A stretch of DNA of 51,481 bases from Microbacterium aurantiacum (GCF_002872075.1 NZ_PGGU01000025.1:179635-231115); one strand, 5' to 3'; positions 11,855 through 20,799 are shown, counted from the first letter of the stretch. Program-made: numbers and translations. Notes: a model not told the origin generated them from the sequence alone.

Positions 11855-12721
11855 ATGGGCAGGATGCGATCGAAGGACACCGAGCATCCTGAGGTCCGTC
11901 TCGACCACGGCGGCATCGCCCGGGTCATCCCGTCCGAGTTCACCACCGGGTTCGAGCTCATCGTCGACGGCACCCCGCAGTCGCACGTCGACCTCGATGA
12001 CCCGACGCATCTGCACTTCGAGTACATCGTGCGGATGGGCGCCGTCATCGATCAGCTCACCTCACCGGGCGCCGCGCTCACGGCCGTGCATCTCGGCGCG
12101 GGCGCCCTGACGATCCCCCGGTACATCGATGCGACGCGACCGGGCTCGCGCCAGCAGGTCGTCGAACTCGAGGCGCCGCTCGCGCAGCTCGTCCGCGAGC
12201 ATCTGCCGTTGCCGAAGGGGGCTGCGATCCGCATCCGCATCGGCGACGCCCGCGAGGGAGTGCACCGGCTGCCGCCGGCGCTGACCGGCAGCTGCGACCT
12301 CGTCGTCTCCGACGTGTACTCCGGAGCGCAGACTCCGGCCCATCTGACCAGCATCGAGTTCTATCGCGAGCTGTCGACGCTCCTCGCCCCCGGTGGCGTG
12401 CTGCTCGTCAACGTCGCCGACGGCCCGGGGCTCGCCTTCGCCCGCAGGCAGGTGGCGACGATCGCCGACGTCCTGCCCGAGGTCGGGATCCTCGCCGACA
12501 CGCAGGTGCTCAAGGGACGCCGCTTCGGAAACCTCGTCGTCGCCGCATCCGCCACTCCCCTGCCCACCGAGTGGCTGCCGCGGATCCTCGCCGCCGGCCC
12601 TCACCCGGCCAAGCTCGCGCAGGGTGCCGAGGTGAAGGCATTCGTGCAGGGCGCTCGGATCGTCACGGATGCGGATGCCGTGGCATCCCCCCGCCCCGAC
12701 GCATCGCTGTTCCTGCGCTGA
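11855..12721 (+). CDS. Spermidine-synthase-like SAM/dcSAM-dependent methyltransferase fold protein
   Basis: 288 residues. The central part matches the polyamine-synthase Rossmann fold: AVHLGAGALTIPRYI (glycine-rich loop), QQVVELEAPLAQLV (acidic residue at the end of strand 2), IRIGDAREGV (motif with the D of D-A-R) and DLVVSDVYSG. It lacks the canonical GGG motif I and the catalytic tyrosine pattern of true spermidine synthases, so it is probably one of the many actinobacterial paralogues of unknown substrate. TAGTCT six bases before the ATG and the absence of a Shine-Dalgarno suggest a leaderless mRNA. Confidence 0.8.
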   Translation: MGRMRSKDTEHPEVRLDHGGIARVIPSEFTTGFELIVDGTPQSHVDLDDPTHLHFEYIVRMGAVIDQLTSPGAALTAVHLGAGALTIPRYIDATRPGSRQQVVELEAPLAQLVREHLPLPKGAAIRIRIGDAREGVHRLPPALTGSCDLVVSDVYSGAQTPAHLTSIEFYRELSTLLAPGGVLLVNVADGPGLAFARRQVATIADVLPEVGILADTQVLKGRRFGNLVVAASATPLPTEWLPRILAAGPHPAKLAQGAEVKAFVQGARIVTDADAVASPRPDASLFLR

Positions 12722-13003
12722 GTGCTTCGGCTGGCCTGCTTCGCTGGGAACGGTTCCGCGCGTTTGCGGTGCGCCGCCGCTGAGGTGTCACTTGCGGTCG
12801 GATCGCGCTCAATATTCCGACCAGGGATGCCACCTGAACCTCTGGACGGACCTGGTCGGGGACACCGAGGTGGCACCTGAACGATCGGCGCGTGCGGCGC
12901 CGGCCTGATTCGAGTCGGATGCCGCGCCTCGGGGCGTGCCGCCCCCGGCCCGCCCGGATCGACAGGCAGACTGGAATGGGGACGCACACCGGAGGGAAGT
13001 GAA
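12722..13003. other. Intergenic region with three degenerate repeat units
   Basis: No gene seen. Three related 19-21 bp units are visible: AGGTGTCA..TCGG (12783-12801), an inverted copy at 12817-12835, and AGGTGGCA..TCGG (12868-12888). They are more diverged than the other repeat clusters in this window. The promoter of the TPR gene presumably lies in the last 60 bases. Confidence 0.4.
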
Positions 13004-13528
13004 ATGAGTTTGATCCAGGGATACGACCGAGAGACGCTGCGTGAGCTGGTCGATCTCGACGCCTGCGCTGAGCGACTCGCGGAGATCGAGGCGCAGCGGA
13101 GCCTTCCGGCACTTCTGGAACGGGTCTGGCTGCTGAAGGTGCTGGGCCGGTTGGACGAGTCTCTGGCCCTGGCCGACGAGGCCGTGCGCCAGGCGCGCAT
13201 GGCGGGCACTCGCAAGGACGTGCTGCGTGCGCGGGTCCTCCACGCGACGATCCTGCAGTACCGCGGGGCGCATGCCGCCGCAGAGCAGGAGCTCGCCACC
13301 TGCGCCGCCGAGGCAGAGGGGCAGCGCTGGCTGTCGATCGCCGCCTTCGCCCACCAGCACCACGGCAAGAACGCGTACGACGCGGGCGATTACGACACCG
13401 CCAGAGAGAGCCTGAAGCGTTCGCTGTTCCTGCGGCGGGAGTCGGGTGCCGACGACAGCGAACTGGAGACGGCGCTGCTCGCCATCGAGGCGGCTGAGCG
13501 TCACCGGCCTGCTCAGCTCGTCGGCTGA
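13004..13528 (+). CDS. TPR-repeat protein
   Basis: 174 residues, all predicted helical, with at least three tetratricopeptide-like helix pairs: VWLLKVLGRLDESLALADEAV, then RARVLHATILQYRGAHAAAEQEL, then QHHGKNAYDAGDYDTARESLKRSL. These usually mediate protein-protein contacts; no partner is evident. GGAGGGAAG sits 4 nt before the ATG, so this gene has a normal leader, unlike several neighbours. No signal peptide or membrane segment. Confidence 0.8.
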   Translation: MSLIQGYDRETLRELVDLDACAERLAEIEAQRSLPALLERVWLLKVLGRLDESLALADEAVRQARMAGTRKDVLRARVLHATILQYRGAHAAAEQELATCAAEAEGQRWLSIAAFAHQHHGKNAYDAGDYDTARESLKRSLFLRRESGADDSELETALLAIEAAERHRPAQLVG

Positions 13529-13574
13529 GGTGCCGATCGCCCCGAGTGTCGGCGGCATGGCTTAGCCTGAGCGC

Positions 13575-14063
13575 ATGGCCGATCTTGACCGTGTGCGCAT
13601 CTGGGGCGAGGCGCTGATCAGGGTTCACCTCGACGACTCCTGGTCGTTCGGGTTCGACCACGCCAAGCGTCGCGCCGGGCAGTGCGACTACAGCCGCAAC
13701 CGGATCACGGTTTCCCGGTATCTGGCTGCACGGTTCGAGGACGACGAGATCCACCAGGTCCTGTTGCACGAGGTCGCCCATGCCCTCGCCGGGCACGCCG
13801 CCGCGCACGGGCCCGCGTGGAAGCGCGTGGCCAGGGACCTCGGCTATGTCGGCGGCACCACCCATCACGGCGAGACCGCGGTCGAGCTCGCCCCCTGGGT
13901 CGGGCGCTGCCCCGAGGGGCACGTGACCTACCGGCACCGCCGTCCGAGCCGGGCCACGTCATGCGCACGCTGCTCGCGCACCTTCGACGCGCGCTTCCTG
14001 TTCGACTGGACAAGGCGCGAGATCACGTCTGACACCCGCCTGGCCGCGCAGATGCCGCGCTGA
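13575..14063 (+). CDS. SprT-like zinc metalloprotease
   Basis: 162-residue SprT-family protein. The gluzincin motif HEVAHALAGH places the zinc-binding histidines at 65 and 69 with the catalytic glutamate at 66. A C-terminal zinc ribbon follows, with GRCPEGH and later CARCSRTF supplying the metal ligands. In eukaryotes the SprT fold (Spartan) cuts DNA-protein crosslinks; the bacterial role is not settled. TAGCCT lies exactly six bases before the ATG with no Shine-Dalgarno, so leaderless translation is likely. Confidence 0.9.
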   Translation: MADLDRVRIWGEALIRVHLDDSWSFGFDHAKRRAGQCDYSRNRITVSRYLAARFEDDEIHQVLLHEVAHALAGHAAAHGPAWKRVARDLGYVGGTTHHGETAVELAPWVGRCPEGHVTYRHRRPSRATSCARCSRTFDARFLFDWTRREITSDTRLAAQMPR

Positions 14064-14152
14064 GTGCTCAGGCGTCCTCGGTCTCGCGCCGCCGTGTCCT
14101 TCGCGCGCTGCGCGCAGATGAGCCGCGCGAACGGGTCCCGGCCGCGCGAGCG

Positions 14153-14539
14153 TCAGGCCGGCTGATCGGCCTCGGATGCCTCGATGCGGCGACGGCGCAG
14201 CAGCGCCGTCAGGGCGCGCCAGCCGACCAGGAAGACGCCGAGCGTCAACGTTGCGACGATGATGAAGGGCGCCTCCGCGGTGTCACCGCTGACGACGCGG
14301 AGCAGCATCCCTCCGGCGACGGTGACGATCCAGACGACCGCGCCCCACGCCAGCGACCACGGCCGCCGGGGTCGTCCTGGCAGGAGTGCGGCGAGCGCGT
14401 GCCCGACGAGGAGCGCCACCAGGAACGGCCAGGCGGTGAGGAGGAACCCGGCCGGATCCTCGGAGTGCGACGCGCGGCCGACGGCGGCGAAGATGAGCAC
14501 CAGTACGGCGTCGAGGATCAGAGCGGGAAGGTACCTCAT
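14153..14539 (-). CDS. DUF3054 family membrane protein
   Basis: 128 residues with four predicted membrane helices (LILDAVLVLIFAAVG, FLVALLVGHALAALL, VVWIVTVAGGMLLRVV, LTLGVFLVGWRAL), matching the actinobacterial DUF3054 family. Conserved family features seen are D10 in TM1, RASHS after it, and GMLLR in TM3. Function unknown. TAGGGT lies six bases before the ATG (leaderless pattern). The upstream gap to the ComB-like gene is filled by a repeat cluster. Confidence 0.85.
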   Translation of the reverse strand: MRYLPALILDAVLVLIFAAVGRASHSEDPAGFLLTAWPFLVALLVGHALAALLPGRPRRPWSLAWGAVVWIVTVAGGMLLRVVSGDTAEAPFIIVATLTLGVFLVGWRALTALLRRRRIEASEADQPA

Positions 14540-14590
14540 GCCTCGACCCTACGGCTCGGGCGCGATTTCCCGGTCAGGCGCTCGGGTCGT

Positions 14591-14707
14591 CGCCGAGTGC
14601 ACGGGTTGTCGCCGTACACATCGCCGAGTACACGGGTTGCTGCCGAGAGTACGGGTCGCCTGCGCAGGAAAGCCGTGCACTCGGCACGAAGCCGTGCACT
14701 CAGCACG
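14591..14707. repeat. Palindromic repeat cluster 1 (three direct plus two inverted units)
   Basis: Consensus unit roughly GCCGAGTGCACGGGTT. Direct copies at 14591-14608, 14622-14639 and 14642-14658; inverted copies at 14672-14688 and 14691-14706. The core GTGCAC is itself palindromic. Spacing between units varies from 2 to 13 bases, so this is not a CRISPR. It fills the space between two co-oriented genes and could fold into a large cruciform or RNA hairpin. Confidence 0.8.
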
Positions 14708-14741
14708 TAGCAGGACGTCGCAGTCGGCGCCACTGGTCGCG

Positions 14742-15410
14742 CTAGGCGAAACGCGTGAAGCGTCCGTCCACGAGGGCGGGCACAAGATCGGTCGCGTCGA
14801 GCTGGGCGGCCTGCTCAGCCGTGGAGGGCACGAGTCCGGATGCCTCGATGCGGGCAGTCGCCGGGATGCCGCCGGCGATCTCTCTGCCCGAACCGCTCGC
14901 GCCGAGCAGATGCCGCAGAGCGCCGCGCAGAGCCCGGAAACCCTCGGCGGCGACCGCCGCCTCCGGTGAGGTGTGGTCGATGCCGAGATCGGTCAGCGCG
15001 GTGATGATCGCGCCGGCGCCGAGATGGTCTTCGACGGCGAAGCGCATCAGTCCTGCAGCATCCAGCTCCCCGGCCGCGATGACGGCGACCGAGGTCCGCT
15101 CCCCTGTTCTCTCCTGCACGGTCTGCACTGCACGGCCGACGGCTGCGGCGTTGCGAATCCCCCCGACGAGCACCGTCGGGGCCGAAGCTGCGGCGGAGGC
15201 CGCGGCGGTGACGGCGGCGCCGTTCCGCGACCACTGCACCGCATCCGCCAGCACGACCTCGACGCCGGATGCCACCGCATCCACCACCGTCGAGGAGAAC
15301 CGCAGCACGTCGACGACCACGACGATATCCGCCGGGGCGAGGCGTTCGAGACCCGCGACGCCCCACTCGAGGCGGACCTGATACGTGGACTGGTCGAACG
15401 GCGAAGGCAT
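14742..15410 (-). CDS. ComB-like 2-phosphosulfolactate phosphatase family protein
   Basis: 222 residues. The ComB family signature is clear at the N-terminus: VDVLRFSSTVVDAVASG, followed by LVGGIRNAAAV and later AVEDHLGAGAII. In methanogens ComB makes sulfolactate for coenzyme M; actinobacteria do not make coenzyme M that way, so the substrate here is probably another small phosphate ester. TAGGCT lies six bases upstream of the ATG (leaderless pattern). It is flanked on both sides by repeat clusters. Family assignment is confident, reaction is not. Confidence 0.82.
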   Translation of the reverse strand: MPSPFDQSTYQVRLEWGVAGLERLAPADIVVVVDVLRFSSTVVDAVASGVEVVLADAVQWSRNGAAVTAAASAAASAPTVLVGGIRNAAAVGRAVQTVQERTGERTSVAVIAAGELDAAGLMRFAVEDHLGAGAIITALTDLGIDHTSPEAAVAAEGFRALRGALRHLLGASGSGREIAGGIPATARIEASGLVPSTAEQAAQLDATDLVPALVDGRFTRFA

Positions 15411-15454
15411 CCGTCCAGCCTATTCGTCGGCAGCGGCGCTGCTCAGTGCCGGGT

Positions 15455-15573
15455 CGCGTCACAGAAGTCGCGGGTTGCCGGGCTGTACACCCACAACCCA
15501 GGTGACGCCGCCCGGCGCCGCGTCACAGAAGCTGCGAGGTCGCCGCGGCGACACCCGCACCTTCTGTGACATC
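15455..15573. repeat. Palindromic repeat cluster 2 (alternating direct and inverted units)
   Basis: CGCGTCACAGAAG occurs at 15455-15467 and 15519-15531; an inverted copy of its core (CTTCTGTGAC) is at 15561-15570, and a degenerate inverted copy is at about 15489-15507. Homology extends another 8-10 bases past each core (roughly T-GCGGGT). Located between the ABC permease stop and the ComB-like start on the same strand. Confidence 0.75.
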
Positions 15574-15594
15574 CTCCGACGAGAAGGCCCGCCC

Positions 15595-17055
15595 TCAATC
15601 CGCGGCGAGCGCCTCCACCGGCGCGACGCGGGTCGCGAGCCGCGTCGGCGTCGCGGCTGCCACGAGCGTGAGCAGCGCGGTCGCGAGCACGATGATGGCG
15701 ACCGGCAGCCACGGCACCTGGGGAGCGACGAGTCCGGCGGGAGTCATCTCCGGCAGCGTGGGGACGGACCCGAGCAGCGACTGCGCGGCGATCCATCCGT
15801 AGGCGATGCCGAGCACGAGGCCGGTGAGGGTGGCCGCGACCGTGATGTGCGTCGCCTCGAGGAGCACCATCGCGCGCACCTGGCCGTTGGACAGGCCGAT
15901 CGAACGCAGCAGCCCCAGCTCACGGCGCCGCTGCACGACACCGATCGTGAGCAGGTTGACCAGCCCGACGGCGGCGATCACGGCGGAGATCGCCACGAGC
16001 ACCATCATGATCGCGGCGAACGCGTCCATCGGCGCGAAGAACTCCTCGTGGACCTCACCGGTCACCTGGCTCATCATCATCCGCTTGGCGGATTCCATGG
16101 CGACGGCGAACATCGTCACCAGCGTCACGCCCATCACGACGCCGATCGCCATCCGCGAGGAGCGTTCCGGGTAGCGCAGCGCGTTCTCGGCAGCGAGCCG
16201 CGCGGTCGCGCTGGATCCGAGCATCCGCCCGACCAGACGCAGCACGGGTGGCATGAACAGCACCGCCCCGAGCACGAGGCCGGTGAAGGAGAGGAGTCCG
16301 CCGAGGAAGGCGACGACAACTCCGAGAGGCGTGATGAGCCCGATCAGCACGCCGGCGGCGAGCAGCGCAGTGCCGGAGATGAGCAGCACCCACGCTCCGA
16401 CATGCCTGCCGGGGCGGCCGGCGACATCGTCGTGCGTGCGCTCGACCGATCCGCCCAGCGCCTGCAGCGGCGTCACGGACAGAACCCGCCGCGATCCGGC
16501 CCAGGCAGCCGCCCAGGTGGTGAGGGCGACGCCGACCGCGGGAAGCACGATCAGAGGCTGGAGCACCGAGAACCCGCTCGGCGCGTTGTCGAGCAGCTGA
16601 ACACCGACCTGCACTCCGACGAGCGCGAGCACGAGTCCGCCGAGGAGACCCACCACGGCGCCGATCACGCCGACGACGAATCCCTGCCGGCCGACCTCGC
16701 CCCGTTGCGAACGGGCGGTCGCCCCGATCAGCCGCATCAGGGCGATCTGGCGGGTGCGGCCGGCGATGATCGTGGAGAAGGTGTTGGCCGTGACGACCGC
16801 AGCGACGTACATCGCGACCGCGGTGAGCAGGAACGACAGCATGCCGACGACGAACGCGAGCGTGCCGCTGTCGCCGATGTAGGGATCGGCCTGGAGCACG
16901 GCGCCGATGTACGCGGTGACGTCGACGAGCACGACGCCGAAACCCGCGGACAGAGCGGCGACGAGGATGCTGGCGCCCATGCCGCGGTCGCGCAGCCAGC
17001 CGAGCCCGGCGGTGCGCGAGACACGCTCCGGAATGGCCACGGAGGTGGCGGTCAT
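15595..17055 (-). CDS. FtsX/MacB-type ABC transporter permease
   Basis: 486-residue membrane protein with two FtsX-like domains, each with about four helices, partner of the ATPase gene that overlaps its start by four bases (ATGA). Seen: an N-terminal helix ASILVAALSAGFGVVLVDV, the cytoplasmic FtsX motif RTRQIALMRLIGATARSQ in the first half, and QRRRELGLLRSIGLSNGQVRAMVLLE in the second. Such pairs export lipids, peptides or antibiotics or act as mechanotransmitters rather than importers. No substrate clue nearby. Confidence 0.9.
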   Translation of the reverse strand: MTATSVAIPERVSRTAGLGWLRDRGMGASILVAALSAGFGVVLVDVTAYIGAVLQADPYIGDSGTLAFVVGMLSFLLTAVAMYVAAVVTANTFSTIIAGRTRQIALMRLIGATARSQRGEVGRQGFVVGVIGAVVGLLGGLVLALVGVQVGVQLLDNAPSGFSVLQPLIVLPAVGVALTTWAAAWAGSRRVLSVTPLQALGGSVERTHDDVAGRPGRHVGAWVLLISGTALLAAGVLIGLITPLGVVVAFLGGLLSFTGLVLGAVLFMPPVLRLVGRMLGSSATARLAAENALRYPERSSRMAIGVVMGVTLVTMFAVAMESAKRMMMSQVTGEVHEEFFAPMDAFAAIMMVLVAISAVIAAVGLVNLLTIGVVQRRRELGLLRSIGLSNGQVRAMVLLEATHITVAATLTGLVLGIAYGWIAAQSLLGSVPTLPEMTPAGLVAPQVPWLPVAIIVLATALLTLVAAATPTRLATRVAPVEALAAD

Positions 17056-17813
17056 GCCGCCACCTCGGCGGCGAGCATGTACGCCGAGATCTCCTCGGCG
17101 CTCTGACGCGGGTGGTCGGCCACGATCCGGCCGTCGCCGAGGAACAGCACCCGGTCGGCGTGGCTGGCGGCGATCGCGTCATGCGTGACCATCGCGATCG
17201 ACTGGCCGTGCTCACGACTGGCGGTCGCGAGCAGCCGCAGCACCTCGCGTCCGGTCTTCGAGTCGAGGTTTCCTGTCGGCTCGTCCGCGAAGACGAGGTC
17301 GGGCGCCGTGGCCAGCGCCCTGGCGATCGCGACGCGCTGCTGCTGCCCGCCGGAGAGCTGGTGCGGGCGGTGTCGCAGCCGCGATCCGAGGCCGAGCGTC
17401 TCGATGAGGCCGTCGATCCGGGCGCGCTCGATGGCGCTCGGGCGGCGTCCGTCGAGCTCGAAGGGCAGCATGATGTTGCCCAGCGCGTCGAGGGTCGGAA
17501 CCAGGTTGAACGCCTGGAAGATGAACCCGACGCGGCGGCGACGCAGGATGGTCAGGTCGAGATCGGCGAGGCCGGTGATCTCGGTGTCGCCGATCCACGC
17601 CCGTCCCTCGGTGGGGTTGTCCAGGCCCGCCATGATGTGCATGAGAGTGGACTTGCCGGAGCCGGATGGCCCCATGATCGCGGTGAACTGGCCGCGACGG
17701 ATGCCGACGCTCACGTCGTCGAGCGCGCGCACGGTGCTCTCGCCCGTGCCGTAGGTCTTCTTCAGGTGCTGGACGCGGGCGGCGAGTCCCAGGTCGGTGG
17801 TCGTGATCTCCAT
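17052..17813 (-). CDS. ABC transporter ATPase, MacB/LolD type
   Basis: 253-residue ATPase: Walker A GPSGSGKST, signature LSGGQQQRVAIARAL, Walker B LVFADEPTGNLD, H-loop MVTHD. The TGNLD ending of Walker B is characteristic of the MacB/LolD/FtsE subfamily and agrees with the FtsX-like partner encoded downstream. The ATG was chosen because the reading frame further upstream runs through the antiporter gene on the other strand; TACCGT is seven bases before it, fitting a leaderless transcript. Confidence 0.93.
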   Translation of the reverse strand: MEITTTDLGLAARVQHLKKTYGTGESTVRALDDVSVGIRRGQFTAIMGPSGSGKSTLMHIMAGLDNPTEGRAWIGDTEITGLADLDLTILRRRRVGFIFQAFNLVPTLDALGNIMLPFELDGRRPSAIERARIDGLIETLGLGSRLRHRPHQLSGGQQQRVAIARALATAPDLVFADEPTGNLDSKTGREVLRLLATASREHGQSIAMVTHDAIAASHADRVLFLGDGRIVADHPRQSAEEISAYMLAAEVAA

Positions 17814-17955
17814 GCCTACGACGGTACGGAGAGCGGATGCCGCCCTGCGTCGCCCGTGCGGAGCATCCGCGTACATCGGAAGGATGATTCCGCTCGGGCC
17901 GCTATTCTCAGCAGCGGGGACCCACCGACCACCCCGAGGACGAAAGGATCCTGCC

Positions 17956-19236
17956 GTGCCTGTTGTCGTCCTGATCGGCTTCGCCGCCGTCGTGCTGTGG
18001 TCGCTGGTGTCGCATCGGTTCGAACGGTGGGGCGTCGCCGGCCCCGCCGGCCTCCTCGTGCTCGGCGCGATCGCCGTGATCTGGGACGTCGACGCCTTCG
18101 CGACGGCGATCGACGCGCCGCCGACCGAGAAGATCGTCGAGGTGATCCTCGCCATCCTGCTCTTCGTCGACGCGATCGAGGTCAAGGGCGGTCTCTTCGG
18201 CAACGAGGGAAGGGTGACGCTCCGGCTCGTGCTCATCGCACTGCCGCTGTCGCTGGTGCTCGGGGCCTCGGCCGCCTGGCTCCTGGTCCCCGAGACGGCG
18301 CCGTTCCTCATGATCGTGATCGCCTGCGTCATCCTTCCCACCGATTTCGCGCCGGCAGCCGAGATCCTTCGCGTGCGCCACCTCCCCGACCGCGTTCGGC
18401 AGATCCTCAACGTCGAGAGCGGGTACAACGACGGGATCGTCTCGCCGTTGTTCGCGATGGCGCTGCCGCTCGCGACGATCTGGGCCGAGATCATGAACAA
18501 GGCGGGGAAGGACATCTCGGACGCCGAGCTCGACAAGCGTGCGGATCAGGTGGGGGTTGCCATCGAGGGCGCTGTGCCGGCGACCCTGATCGCCGTCCTT
18601 CTCGGCGTGGTCCTGGGCTTCGTCTGCGGTGCCCTGGTGCGACTGTGCCGCCGCCATCAGCTCGTCTCCGATGCCGGCGTGCGCGGTGTGATGCTCCTGA
18701 TCCCGCTGATCGCCTACGGGATCGCGACGCTCCCCGCGCTCGGCGCCAACGGCTTCGTCGCCGCGTTCGTCGCCGGCATCGCGTACCGGATGGCGCGGAC
18801 GCGCGGCGAGGAGGAGCGCGCTGTCTCACACGAAGAGCTCGTGCTCGTCGAGGAGACCGGCACGCTCGCGGCGAACTTCGTCTGGTTCATCCTCGGCGGA
18901 GCCGCGCTGCTCGCGTTCACGGCCGGAGTGGGCTGGGACGTCGTCCTGCTGGCGGCTCTCGCACTGACCGTGCTGCGGATCGTGCCGGTGTACCTGTCGC
19001 TGATGGGCAGTTCGGTCGCGCCGCGCGAGCGGTTGCTCATCGGCGCACTGGGGCCGCGCGGCACGGCGTCGATCGTGTTCGGGCTGCTCGCCTACAACGC
19101 ACTGCCCGACGTGCAGGGGGAGCTCGTTCTCGTGGTGATGGTCGTCACCGTCGTCGGAAGCATCGTGCTGCATGGAGTCGCCGCGCCCCTGCTTCTTCGC
19201 CGGATGGGGTCGGCGGGACGCGCGTTGAGGTCATGA
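17956..19236 (+). CDS. Cation:proton antiporter, CPA1/NhaP type
   Basis: 426-residue membrane protein with about 12 hydrophobic segments. Family motifs include LLFVDAIEVKGG, VILPTDFAPAAEI (position of the transport Asp region), the ND-like signature NVESGYNDG, and GPRGTASIVFGLLAYNALP near the C-terminus. It probably exchanges Na+ or K+ for protons across the cytoplasmic membrane. The GTG start is chosen because AAAGGA lies 7 nt upstream; the in-frame extension before it covers the divergent promoter region of the ABC ATPase gene. Stands alone. Confidence 0.9.
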   Translation: MPVVVLIGFAAVVLWSLVSHRFERWGVAGPAGLLVLGAIAVIWDVDAFATAIDAPPTEKIVEVILAILLFVDAIEVKGGLFGNEGRVTLRLVLIALPLSLVLGASAAWLLVPETAPFLMIVIACVILPTDFAPAAEILRVRHLPDRVRQILNVESGYNDGIVSPLFAMALPLATIWAEIMNKAGKDISDAELDKRADQVGVAIEGAVPATLIAVLLGVVLGFVCGALVRLCRRHQLVSDAGVRGVMLLIPLIAYGIATLPALGANGFVAAFVAGIAYRMARTRGEEERAVSHEELVLVEETGTLAANFVWFILGGAALLAFTAGVGWDVVLLAALALTVLRIVPVYLSLMGSSVAPRERLLIGALGPRGTASIVFGLLAYNALPDVQGELVLVVMVVTVVGSIVLHGVAAPLLLRRMGSAGRALRS

Positions 19237-19296
19237 ACCTCCGCCGACGTCGTCACCCCCTTCGCAACACAGCGTGCCGGATGACACACTGACCTC

Positions 19297-20793
19297 ATGC
19301 CCCACGACGGACTCGACCCCCGCCAGACCCGACGCATGCCAGAGGCGCTCGACGAGTTCCAGCGCGCCGAGGGCCACCCCCATTTCCGGGTCGATGTGGA
19401 GCGCATCCGCTTCTCCCCCTTCTACTCCCGGCTCTCCGCCGTCACCCAGGTGATCTCGCAGACCGGCGCGGGGCTCGCCGTGCACAACAGGCTCACGCAT
19501 TCGATCAAGGTCGCGGCCGTGGCACGGGCGATCGCGACGCACCTGTCGACGCGCACCGACGAGGCGAGCCGGATCGTCGCCGAGCTCGGTGGCGCGCATC
19601 CGGTCGTGGTCCAGGCCGCGGCCGCAGCGCACGACCTCGGCCATCCCCCCTTCGGGCACCTGGGCGAGCACACCCTCGATCGCCTGGCGCGCACCCGGTT
19701 CGGCCTGGCCGAGGGATTCGAGGGGAACGCGCAGACCTACCGCATCCTCACTCGCCTCGACGAGCACGATCGTCCGGGCGTCGGGCTCAACCTCACCGCG
19801 GCGGTGCGCGCCGCCGTGCTGAAGTACCCCTGGCGACGCGGCCTGGGCGGAATCCGCCGCGGCGGCGCGAGCAAGTTCAGCTACTACGCGGTCGACGAGC
19901 AGGACGCGCGTCAGGCCCTCGCCGCCTATCCACTGATCGCGGAGGGACAGCAGACGGCCGAGTGCTCCATCATGGACATCTCCGATGACATCGCCTATTC
20001 GCTGCACGACCTCGACGACTTCTATCGCGCCGGCCTGCTGACTCCCGCGACGCTGTCCACCGAGTTCCGGGCCTGGCACCGCGACCTCGCCCGGCTCCGC
20101 GATGTCGATCACGAGTTCCTCGCCGCCGACACCAGGACTCCGGGGCACTCGCTGGAGCTGCTCTGGCGCCGACTGCGCAGCAAGGACGGCTGGATCGCCG
20201 ACGCGGATGCCTTCGGCGAAGCCGTGGCGAAGGTCGGCGCCGAGGTGATCGACGGGCTCCTCGCCGAACCGTTCGATGGATCCCTCTCCAGCGAACGGTC
20301 CCTCGCACGGTTCACGACGTCATGGATCGCACGCCTGCAGTCGTCGATCGAAGTGCACCGGAACCCTGACGCCCGCTCGGGGCACGTCAGCCTGAACCGG
20401 CAGGCCTGGCACGAGGTCGCCGTGCTCAAGTTCCTGCACGAGCGGTTCATCCTCGAACGCCCGGACCTCACCGTCTACCAGCGGGGCCAGGCCAGCGTCC
20501 TGGAACGGCTCGTCAGCGGGTTCGCGGCCTGGCTCGACGATCCCCTCGACGCGCGCCGCGCCCCACGCCGCCTGCTCGATCTCGTGCAGCTCGCCGCCGA
20601 CGACTATCGCCGGTTGCGGAACGATGCTCCGGACCTGGTCGAGACGCACACCGCCGGGGAACTCCAGGCGCTCGCCCGTGGCCGGGGCATCATCGACTAC
20701 GTCGCCTCGCTCACAGACGCCCAGGCCGTGTCGCTCGACGCGATGCTGGCGGGCCGGACCGAGCGGCTGTGGGATGCCGGTCAGGGGCTGTGA
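19297..20793 (+). CDS. dgt: Deoxyguanosinetriphosphate triphosphohydrolase-like HD enzyme
   Basis: 498 residues. HD-domain dNTPase that splits dNTP into deoxynucleoside and triphosphate. Metal ligands visible: H68 in NRLTHSIKV, then H112-D113 in AHDLGHPPFGHLGEH, and a distal Asp in IMDISDDIAYSLHDLDD. It is on the long side for the bacterial dGTPase-like proteins (about 420-500). CACACT six bases before the ATG suggests a leaderless mRNA. Convergent with the response-regulator gene, with a small hairpin between them. Confidence 0.92.
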   Translation: MPHDGLDPRQTRRMPEALDEFQRAEGHPHFRVDVERIRFSPFYSRLSAVTQVISQTGAGLAVHNRLTHSIKVAAVARAIATHLSTRTDEASRIVAELGGAHPVVVQAAAAAHDLGHPPFGHLGEHTLDRLARTRFGLAEGFEGNAQTYRILTRLDEHDRPGVGLNLTAAVRAAVLKYPWRRGLGGIRRGGASKFSYYAVDEQDARQALAAYPLIAEGQQTAECSIMDISDDIAYSLHDLDDFYRAGLLTPATLSTEFRAWHRDLARLRDVDHEFLAADTRTPGHSLELLWRRLRSKDGWIADADAFGEAVAKVGAEVIDGLLAEPFDGSLSSERSLARFTTSWIARLQSSIEVHRNPDARSGHVSLNRQAWHEVAVLKFLHERFILERPDLTVYQRGQASVLERLVSGFAAWLDDPLDARRAPRRLLDLVQLAADDYRRLRNDAPDLVETHTAGELQALARGRGIIDYVASLTDAQAVSLDAMLAGRTERLWDAGQGL

Positions 20794-20799
20794 CGCCCC

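Noticed and set aside
12722..13003. Small gene or RNA gene in this gap.
   Set aside because: No open frame with start signals and no tRNA-like fold; only degenerate repeat units.
14591..14707. Possible CRISPR array.
   Set aside because: Units are inverted relative to each other and spacing is irregular and too short for spacers; no cas genes.
17814..18536. Upstream in-frame extension of the ABC ATPase gene.
   Set aside because: It lies inside the antiporter gene on the other strand; the ATPase domain begins right after the ATG at 17813.
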